NCBI GenBank assembly: GCA_016217595.1
Contig: JACRHS010000013.1
Coordinates: 1-37,347 of the forward strand
DNA from: Opitutia bacterium
GTDB lineage: Bacteria > Verrucomicrobiota > Verrucomicrobiia > Opitutales > Opitutaceae
DNA: 37,347 nt
Direction of reading: 5' to 3'
Each line of letters opens with the position of its first letter. Positions within the stretch are counted from its first letter, which is position 1. Shown here in pieces: positions 32,437-37,347 of this stretch. The notes beneath the pieces were generated by a model, which searched no databases, was not told the origin of the DNA, and was given only the letters and a program-made list of their open reading frames with translations. The translations under genes were made by a program, and so were the position numbers.

Positions 32437-33228
32437 ATGCCAACGCCAAAACTGCCACTTGCCAACCGTCGCATAGCCATCACCCGGGCGCGGGAACAAG
32501 CTTCCGAGCTAGCGCAGAAGTTAAACGCACTCGGGGCTGAAGTGGTCGAGCTTCCCCTTATCCGGATTTCCGCTGAAGTGGACAAGCAGGCACTGGCGGA
32601 CGTGATGCTGGAATTCGGCAGTTATGACTGGCTCGTTTTCACGAGTGCCAATGGGGTGCGCTTTTTCTTCGAACAGTTCTTTCGCCTCTTCGATGATATT
32701 CGAGCCCTCGGATTGATACGATTGGCTGGTGTTGGTGATGCAACGGTGGCTGCCATCGCGGCGTTGCATCTCAAGGTGGAATGCCAGCCCAAGATCGCCA
32801 CTGCTGAAAATCTTGCCGATGAGCTCATCGGGACGGGCAGTCTGGAAAACGCCAAGGTACTTGTCATCACGGGCAATCTGAACCGCCCGATCATGATGGA
32901 GAAGCTGCAACAAGCGGGAGCTATTGTGGACCTGCTTCAGGTTTACAAGACCGAGGCCACTGATTTGACGGGTGACCCGGCGGTTGCTGATTTTCGCCGC
33001 AAGGGGGCCGACGCCATTTTGTTCGCCAGTTCCAGTGCCGTGGAGGCCTATGCGGCAATGCGGGCGCAAGCTCCATTCTCGCCGGGAATTACTGCGCCGA
33101 TGGCTGGAAGTATCGGCCCGCAAACGAGTGAAACGATGACCCGTTTGGGCATTACAATCGGATTTTGCGCCAAACATCCTTCGCTGGATGAGCTAGTAGC
33201 GGCCACTGTCAAAGCGCTCCGCGGCTGA
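32437..33228 (+). CDS. hemD: Uroporphyrinogen-III synthase
   Basis: A 263-residue protein of the HemD family, which closes hydroxymethylbilane to uroporphyrinogen III in tetrapyrrole synthesis. It begins PLANRRIAITRAREQASELA, then V-V-E-L-P-L-I-R-I, and DWLVFTSANGVRFFFEQF in the first domain. The second half has ITGNLNRPIMMEKLQQAGA, the V-x-x-Y-x-T-E motif (LLQVYKTEA) and ILFASSSAVEAY. Length and two-domain layout are normal. No other heme gene is in the window, and the gene directly follows the IS island, so its former neighbours may have been displaced. A GGAGAGG lies about 16 bp upstream of the ATG, a weak ribosome site. Confidence 0.92.
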   Translation: MPTPKLPLANRRIAITRAREQASELAQKLNALGAEVVELPLIRISAEVDKQALADVMLEFGSYDWLVFTSANGVRFFFEQFFRLFDDIRALGLIRLAGVGDATVAAIAALHLKVECQPKIATAENLADELIGTGSLENAKVLVITGNLNRPIMMEKLQQAGAIVDLLQVYKTEATDLTGDPAVADFRRKGADAILFASSSAVEAYAAMRAQAPFSPGITAPMAGSIGPQTSETMTRLGITIGFCAKHPSLDELVAATVKALRG

Positions 33229-33332
33229 ACGAACGCAGTTCTTTCTACTCATTGAGCGTAGTGTTCATGGGTGCCGGACGCTGAGGGTGGGGTGTATTAA
33301 AGTTTTTCTACGGCGAGACGATTACTCCGCCC

Positions 33333-34106
33333 ATGCGCTTTCCTTTGTTTGGCCTATGCCTTTGTGGCATCGGTCTGAAGAGTTTTTGCCCCACTGCCGG
33401 TCTGGCGGAAGAAACTATCCGACTGCGTGCCGATGCGTGGATGCCTATCAATGGGGAGCCATCTGCTGAAGCGCCTGGTTATGCGATCGAGATAGTTCGC
33501 GCCATTTTTCCAGAACGCGGGGTCAAGGTGGACTACCGAATGATGCCCTGGACTGACGCGTTAAAAGCCGTGGCGGCTGGCGAGATCGAAGCTGTGATCG
33601 GTGCCTCGAAAAAGGAGGCTGAAGGATTAATTCTCCCGAGAGAGTCCATAACAGTGCTCAATATGGGAGTTTACGTACTCAAGGACAGCACTTGGACCTA
33701 TAGTAATATCAGTTCGTTCTCGAAAATCCGTCTCGGTGCGATTGATGGGTACGATTATTGGGATGCGCTTAATGCCTACATACGTACTAATCAACCGCCG
33801 CGGGTTGTGCTTTTTACGGGAGAGGCGCCATTAAAAGAAGCCATCGCAAAACTGAAGGGTGCTGAGATTGATGCGATGCCTGAAAATATACTGGTATTTA
33901 CCTGGGCGGTGAAGGATGCCGGACTGAAAATTACCGACTTTAGATTGGCTTACCGCCACGAGGGTGAGGAGGCATACATCGCATTTACCGCCCACGGCGA
34001 AGCCGGGCGACGCTATGCTCAATGGTTCGATGAAGGCATGGCTCGTCTGAGAAAATCAGGGGAGCTGGGTAAGATTCTCTCCAAATACGGTGTGCGCGAC
34101 TGGTAG
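33333..34106 (+). CDS. Exported solute-binding protein (SBP family 3), orphan
   Basis: A 257-residue periplasmic binding protein. A signal peptide (MRFPLFGLCLCGIGLKSFCPTAGLA) is followed by R-A-D-A-W-M-P-I-N-G-E and P-G-Y-A-I-E-I-V-R-A-I-F, the N-lobe start typical of amino-acid-binding SBP_bac_3 proteins. DALKAVAAGEIEAVIGASKKEAE and the closing GELGKILSKYG also fit. No ABC permease or ATPase gene accompanies it. Such orphans often act as ligand sensors. It is followed closely by a receiver-only response regulator, so a signalling role is plausible. The ligand is unknown. Confidence 0.82.
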   Translation: MRFPLFGLCLCGIGLKSFCPTAGLAEETIRLRADAWMPINGEPSAEAPGYAIEIVRAIFPERGVKVDYRMMPWTDALKAVAAGEIEAVIGASKKEAEGLILPRESITVLNMGVYVLKDSTWTYSNISSFSKIRLGAIDGYDYWDALNAYIRTNQPPRVVLFTGEAPLKEAIAKLKGAEIDAMPENILVFTWAVKDAGLKITDFRLAYRHEGEEAYIAFTAHGEAGRRYAQWFDEGMARLRKSGELGKILSKYGVRDW

Positions 34107-34202
34107 ACGAAGTTGTGTGGATGCAGTATGGGGATTGTGCAGTCCATGCATCGCGGCGATCTCAAGCTTGCGCCGGGCAAAGAAGAGATAAAGACTGTCG
34201 AT

Positions 34203-34598
34203 ATGGCCCGCCCAACCACGGCGTTGATCGTCGACGATGAACCGCACGTCCGCGTGTATTTGCGGATGTTGCTGAGATCGCTTGGAGTTACCCAGGTTTG
34301 GGAGGCCTCCGATGGTAAACAAGCGGTGGAGCTTTACACTGAGCACCGTCCGGCGGTTGTTCTGCTCGACATGGTGATGCCCCACGTTGGTGGCACGCAG
34401 ACATTGCGCGATTTGCAAGCCATCGAGCCCGATGTTCCTGTGGTGGTAGTTACGTCCCAATCCTCACTGAAAATTGTGGAGGAAATGCATCAATTGGGCG
34501 CAATCGCCTATCTGCTCAAGCACACACCGCGTGAGCAGATGATGAAAACGTTAACTGAAGCACTCGATAGCTTAGATCCGGACTTGGCTGGTGAGTAG
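34203..34598 (+). CDS. Single-domain CheY-like response regulator
   Basis: About 131 residues from the ATG at 34203; GTG at 34113 and ATGs at 34128 and 34146 would add up to 30 residues without known similarity. Only a receiver domain is present: acidic pair Asp11-Asp12, phospho-acceptor Asp56 in VLLDMVMP, Thr84 in VVVTSQS and Lys106 in LLKHTP. The usual Pro after the lysine is replaced by His-Thr. There is no output domain, so it acts by protein contact like CheY or Spo0F. The gene starts about 100 bp after the binding-protein stop on the same strand. Confidence 0.85.
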   Translation: MARPTTALIVDDEPHVRVYLRMLLRSLGVTQVWEASDGKQAVELYTEHRPAVVLLDMVMPHVGGTQTLRDLQAIEPDVPVVVVTSQSSLKIVEEMHQLGAIAYLLKHTPREQMMKTLTEALDSLDPDLAGE

Positions 34599-34645
34599 AG
34601 GGAGCGCCCGTGTTGTCAAAAGGTCCGGTCTGCTTACGCAGTTAA

Positions 34646-35086
34646 TTATTTTTTCGCTTTGGCGGCCTGCTCGATTTTGGCCGCCTCTTCCTCAGTTACC
34701 TGCAGGTAGATATTGGCGGTTTCGATCTCCATCGTGTAATTCCGTGTGAGGGTAAAGCCGTAAGCTTTCTGCATCGCCGCGTCGTTTTCGTTGAGCTTGG
34801 CCATGACCGCATCGAGCTTGGTCTTTAGCTCCTGCTTCTTTTTGGCATCCTTCTCTTTCTCCATGGCTGCATTGAGCTCCACGGCCACTTGGCGCTGAGT
34901 TTGGACCAATTGCACATTGGCTTGGAACTCTCGGTTGGCCTGCGCGCCTTTGATCGTTGCCATATAAACGAGCTTCATCGGTTTCGCAGCCTGAGCCGGC
35001 GCGGGGCTCCGAGCCTTGTCAGCGGCGAAGCTGGTGATCGCAAGTGCGGAGGCGAATGTCAAAAAGGCAAGTGAGTGACGTTTCAT
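34646..35086 (-). CDS. Exported helical (coiled-coil) protein
   Basis: A 146-residue protein with a signal peptide (MKRHSLAFLTFASALAITSFAAD). The mature part is highly charged and helical: NVQLVQTQRQVAVELNAAMEKEKDAKKKQELKTKLDAVMAKLNENDAAMQKAYG looks like a two-helix coiled coil, and the C-terminus ends in TEEEAAKIEQAAKAKK. No catalytic motif is visible and I recognise no family. A periplasmic structural or chaperone-like role is possible. It is convergent with the response regulator gene. Confidence 0.75.
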   Translation of the reverse strand: MKRHSLAFLTFASALAITSFAADKARSPAPAQAAKPMKLVYMATIKGAQANREFQANVQLVQTQRQVAVELNAAMEKEKDAKKKQELKTKLDAVMAKLNENDAAMQKAYGFTLTRNYTMEIETANIYLQVTEEEAAKIEQAAKAKK

Positions 35087-35182
35087 GGATGGAGAGAAGA
35101 GTATGGACAGAGAAAGGAGGTCAACAGGACAATTTCACCATCGCAGCGCCAAAATTTTCCGGCATGACGGTACAGCCGTTAA

Positions 35183-35402
35183 GGAGATGCTGAATAAAGC
35201 GAATCGGGAGTTTTCTCGGCCGCAGACTGCCGGCTGACGAAGTCGGCAGACTCGAAAACCGCGGCTGGTAGGGGTGCTGAGTGACGCGCGGGAGGCGCGC
35301 CGGGCTTGTAGCTCGGCCGCGGGGGCGTTGCCATCTACGGACTGTCTCAGCGCGGGCGTGAATATGCCGTGCATCATGGGATATTATGAAAAGCGCCCAA
35401 CC
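35183..35402. mobile_element. Solo end of an IS5-family element
   Basis: GGAGATGCTGAATAAAGC at 35183 and the following sequence match the left end of the IS5 element at 29480 (GGAAGCGCTGAATAAAGC), with further shared blocks (TTTTCTCGGC, CGGCAGACT, GAAAA-CCG) over about 90 bp. No transposase is left and no opposite end is present, so this is a relic. TTAA precedes it. It ends where an IS110-like end begins at 35403. Confidence 0.6.
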
Positions 35403-35433
35403 AGTAGGAATGAGAAGGCGTGAGCCGTGTCGC
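35403..35433 (+). repeat. IS110-like end, copy 1 (solo)
   Basis: AGTAGGAATGAGAAGGCGTG and the next 11 bases match 36946-36976 over 31 bp with two differences. The second copy lies just upstream of an IS110-family transposase start, so both are probably left ends of related elements. This copy is preceded by GCCCAAC, which fits the R'' core of an integron attC site, and no transposase follows. Confidence 0.65.
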
Positions 35434-35618
35434 GGGCAAAAGCCGAAGGGGACATGGATTGACTCTTGAAATAGCCGGGTAAAAAAGAACCAGAAAAGCC
35501 CAGCCCAAACAAAAATATCTCAGATGAACAACGCTTTTCGCATTCGAATCACGTATTCTGCCTTCCCGGCCAAAGCCCCACTCCGTGTGGGCTAATTACA
35601 CTGATCGGCGGCAGAAAG

Positions 35619-35843
35619 ATGAAGAATCGCCTCTCTCCGAAGAAACCTCTCCTAGCCGCGCTCGGGCTAGCATGCTTGAGCGTCCTGTTTTCACTCGGCT
35701 ACCGAGGGAAGTTTCACCCCGGTGCATCCGCACTGAGTTTCGTAGAAGGCGCCCTGTTTTGTCTCGCACGTTACTCTCCATGCGAAGCGAAAATCGGCCT
35801 AGCCAGCGGCCAGAACCCATGGCGGTGCTGCGCACCGCTATGA
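35619..35843 (+). CDS. Small putative membrane protein (74 residues)
   Basis: ATG at 35619, with AGAAAG just upstream. It starts MKNRLSPKKPLLAALGLACL with one hydrophobic segment (LLAALGLACLSVLFSLGY) after a basic N-terminus, then a short cysteine-containing tail (CLARYSPCEAK, WRCCAPL). It is compatible with a single-pass membrane or exported protein. No family is recognised. It lies 32 bp before the methyltransferase gene in the putative cassette region; many cassette genes are unknown small proteins. Confidence 0.4.
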   Translation: MKNRLSPKKPLLAALGLACLSVLFSLGYRGKFHPGASALSFVEGALFCLARYSPCEAKIGLASGQNPWRCCAPL

Positions 35844-35875
35844 TTCATCACTGAACGCGAGGTGGCACAACCCTT

Positions 35876-36559
35876 ATGGCCGTTCATCTCAATCAAATCG
35901 TTCCTTGGGGACGCTCGCGCAAGGAGTATGAATTGATGTTCGGGCTCACACCTGAGGACCTATCCTTGGGAGTGCTCGATTGCGGCGGTGGCCCGGCAAG
36001 TTTCACGGCCGAGGTGTCCGCCAGTGGTTATCGTGCGGTTTCCGTTGATCCGGTCTACGCCTACTCCGGTGCGGAGATTCGGGTGCGATTCGAGGCGACG
36101 GCGGATTCGATGCTGTCGCAGGTGCGGGCGACACCGGACCATTGGACCTGGGGTTACCATCGCGATCCCGACGATCTTCTGGCCAACCGACGCAAAGCGC
36201 TGGAAGGGTTTTTGGCTGACTACGAGGTGGGGCTTCGCGAGCACCGCTATATCATGAGCGAGCTGCCAGCGCTTCCATTCCCTGCGCATTCCTTCGGATT
36301 GGCGCTCTGTTCTCACCTGCTGTTCTTGTATTCTGATTTGTTGTCAGAAATTACTCACGTTCGGTTTGTGCGCGAGTTGTGCCGGGTGGCTCGCGAGGTG
36401 CGCGTGTTTCCGCTGCTGACACTGCGAGGTGAGCCGTCACCGCACTTAGCCGCCGTGCGCTCGGAACTTGAGGTTGCGGGATGGACGACTGAGGTTGTCG
36501 GCGTAGCGTATGAATTACAGCGCGGCGGAAACCAGATGTTGAGAATCTTCCGGCAATGA
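35876..36559 (+). CDS. Class I SAM-dependent methyltransferase-like protein
   Basis: A 227-residue protein with a Rossmann-type motif I, VLDCGGGPASFTAEV (from residue 33; Asp35), and an acidic-type end of strand two in AVSVDPVYAYSG (Asp at about 58). PALPFPAHSFGLALCSHLLFLYSD corresponds to the motif IV region, followed by E-L-C-R-V-A-R-E-V-R-V-F-P. It is SAM-dependent methyltransferase-like; the substrate is unknown. It starts MAVHLNQIVPWGRSRKEYEL at the ATG at 35876. The stop is 7 bp before an attC-like site, so the gene probably arrived as an integron gene cassette. Confidence 0.78.
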   Translation: MAVHLNQIVPWGRSRKEYELMFGLTPEDLSLGVLDCGGGPASFTAEVSASGYRAVSVDPVYAYSGAEIRVRFEATADSMLSQVRATPDHWTWGYHRDPDDLLANRRKALEGFLADYEVGLREHRYIMSELPALPFPAHSFGLALCSHLLFLYSDLLSEITHVRFVRELCRVAREVRVFPLLTLRGEPSPHLAAVRSELEVAGWTTEVVGVAYELQRGGNQMLRIFRQ

Positions 36560-36566
36560 CATTGTG

Positions 36567-36626
36567 GCCTAAGAAATCACTCGAGCGAACGGGGTATCGC
36601 CCCGTCGCTCCGTACGCGCGTTAGGC
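36567..36626 (+). other. Integron attC-like recombination site
   Basis: A 60-bp imperfect palindrome directly after the methyltransferase gene. The outer cores are GCCTAAG (36567-36573, R'') and GTTAGGC (36620-36626, R'), complementary at six of seven positions. Inside, GAGCGA-A-CGGGG pairs with CCCCG-TCGCTC, leaving one unpaired A (extrahelical base) and a TATCG apical loop. Size, core sequences, extrahelical base and position between two closely spaced genes all fit an attC. The R'' core ends in G where AAC is the rule, which weakens the call. Confidence 0.65.
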
Positions 36627-36634
36627 ATGAAAAC

Positions 36635-36937
36635 ATGAAGCGCATTCTAGTCATCAGGCTGTTCACCCTAGAGCTTGCGCCCATGGTCGGATCATTGGCT
36701 CTCAGCGCGTATTCGCAGCGCTTGATGCCACTGGCGTTCGCAGTGGCGGCTGTTACTATCTTCACATTCGCCGCATTAGCACTCCGGGAAGGCGTGGTAC
36801 TCGGGAAAGGAGTGCAGTGTATTTGTGAAAGAAATAGAGACAAATTTGGGTATTGGTTCTACATAGCGGTACATTTTTCGTTTGGGGCTTTTTTTCTTGC
36901 TGGTGCCGCAATCATGTTTTTCGACCATGAAAACTGA
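36635..36937 (+). CDS. Small membrane protein in the putative cassette
   Basis: A 100-residue protein starting 8 bp after the attC-like site, as cassette genes do. It has three hydrophobic stretches: about 13-27 (LELAPMVGSLALSAY), 31-50 (MPLAFAVAAVTIFTFAALAL) and 74-95 (WFYIAVHFSFGAFFLAGAAIMFF), with a polar Cys-containing loop (GKGVQCICERNRDKFG). No family is recognised. Another ATG eight codons upstream is not available in frame. Confidence 0.65.
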   Translation: MKRILVIRLFTLELAPMVGSLALSAYSQRLMPLAFAVAAVTIFTFAALALREGVVLGKGVQCICERNRDKFGYWFYIAVHFSFGAFFLAGAAIMFFDHEN

Positions 36938-36945
36938 GGCGAACA

Positions 36946-36976
36946 AGTAGGAATGAGCAGGCGTGGGCCGTGTCGC
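36946..36976 (+). repeat. IS110-like end, copy 2
   Basis: AGTAGGAATGAGCAGGCGTG and the next 11 bases match the copy at 35403-35433 (two differences in 31 bp). It begins right after GGCGAAC and ends about 32 bp before the IS110-type transposase start at 37009. It is interpreted as the left end of that element. Confidence 0.65.
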
Positions 36977-37008
36977 TCGAAGCGGCGTGATGCAGTAGAC
37001 TCCGCCTT

Positions 37009-37161
37009 ATGAACACCACCGCCCATCAATATACTATTGGAATAGATCTCGGGGACAGCCGGCACACGGGGTGTGTCCGCAATGCCGCGGGCGAGATCGT
37101 TGCCGAAGAGCCATCGTCAACACGCGTGCGTACCGGCTCGATGATGGCGCGAACCCGCTAG
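37009..37161 (+). pseudogene. IS110-family transposase, N-terminal remnant
   Basis: ATG at 37009 gives MNTTAHQYTIGIDLGDSRHT, then GCVRNAAGEIVAEEP. The Y-T-I-G-I-D-L-G-D segment is the start of the DEDD (RuvC-like) catalytic domain of IS110 transposases, with Asp13 as the first acidic residue. After about 37125 the similarity is lost and the frame reaches TAG at 37159-37161. The remainder is gone, apparently cut by the IS481-type element that starts near 37208. Confidence 0.75.
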
Positions 37162-37207
37162 GCACTCCCACAAGAGGGACGACATTATCGGTGGAGCGAC
37201 TTGTCTC

Positions 37208-37254
37208 TGTATGGACCGGAGACATGGGTTACACTGTACGGAGACATGGGTAAC
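37208..37254 (+). repeat. IS481-type element left end with internal direct repeat
   Basis: GGAGACATGGGTTAC (37218-37232) and GGAGACATGGGTAAC (37240-37254) are direct repeats with one difference, immediately upstream of an IS481-like transposase start. Many IS481 ends carry such GGAGACATG-type sequence. Confidence 0.65.
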
Positions 37255-37262
37255 AGGTGGGT

Positions 37263-37347
37263 ATGCCCTGGAACCTGAAAACGATCATGTCGCAACGTCA
37301 CGAGTTTGTCCTCTTAGCCAACGCGCCCGGCATTAACTTTCGCGAGC
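37263..37347 (+). CDS. IS481-like transposase, N-terminal part (runs off window)
   Basis: The frame reads MPWNLKTIMSQRHEFVLLAN, then APGINFRE to the window edge. M-P-W-x-x-x-x-x-M-S-Q-R-x-E-F-V is the characteristic start of IS481 transposases, leading into a helix-turn-helix. Only 28 residues are visible, so integrity is unknown. Confidence 0.8.
   Translation, partial: MPWNLKTIMSQRHEFVLLANAPGINFRE

Noticed and set aside
35574..35593. AGCCC-CAC / GTG-GGGCT hairpin before the small ORF
   Set aside because: Looks like a weak hairpin but lacks a T-run and lacks attC cores, so no type can be assigned.
1..37347. CRISPR arrays, tRNA and rRNA genes, prophage genes
   Set aside because: No regularly spaced repeats, no cloverleaf-type sequence with a T-arm, no rRNA-like sequence and no phage structural genes were seen.

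Overview
The window is a 37.3 kb piece of a GC-rich bacterial chromosome. The gene mix suggests a heterotrophic Gram-negative, probably Verrucomicrobiota near Opitutaceae. The clues are secreted sugar-degrading enzymes with Tat-type signals, a GH2 beta-galactosidase, a FabV enoyl reductase, a two-domain polyphosphate:AMP phosphotransferase, a heptosyltransferase-like GT9 protein and a long topoisomerase III. The taxonomic call is inference; the window contains no rRNA or tRNA.

Layout. 1-310: edge of an IS630-type insertion sequence. 313-870: a Nudix hydrolase of less GC-rich composition. 930-12.4 kb: mostly minus-strand housekeeping and metabolic genes (PfkB sugar kinase coupled to an MFS transporter, GH2 beta-galactosidase, histidine phosphatase, GT9 and DUF3108 pair, YjdM-like zinc ribbon protein, lipoprotein acetolactate decarboxylase, dtd, fabV, a tiny membrane ORF). 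12.4-14.0 kb: a membrane TPR protein. 14.1-16.9 kb, plus strand: polyphosphate:AMP phosphotransferase and a response regulator/histidine kinase. 17-19.4 kb: a Gfo/Idh/MocA oxidoreductase and an esterase. 19.5-20.45 kb: about 900 bp without a convincing gene, dense in inverted repeats and ending in a strong terminator on the minus strand; this is the best candidate for an undescribed structured RNA. 20.5-23.5 kb: NIPSNAP protein and an ECF sigma/anti-sigma locus. 24-29 kb: class II aldolase, an LTxxQ-type membrane protein and topB.

29.1-32.4 kb is an insertion-sequence island. An IS5-family element appears to be split by a 1.75 kb insert holding a second IS5-type transposase and an IS1380-like remnant. 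From about 32.4 kb to the right end the sequence is by eye less GC-rich and looks accessory: hemD, an orphan solute-binding protein beside a single-domain response regulator, a secreted coiled-coil protein, then solo IS ends, a methyltransferase gene followed by an integron attC-like site, a small membrane-protein gene directly after it, and truncated IS110 and IS481 elements. No integrase is present, so this would be an integrase-less cassette cluster.

Functional themes: polysaccharide and sugar catabolism (GH2, PfkB/MFS, Gfo/Idh, esterase, aldolase), cell-envelope work (GT9/DUF3108, several lipoproteins and secreted proteins), phosphate/energy storage (PAP), and signalling (ECF pair, hybrid kinase, receiver protein).
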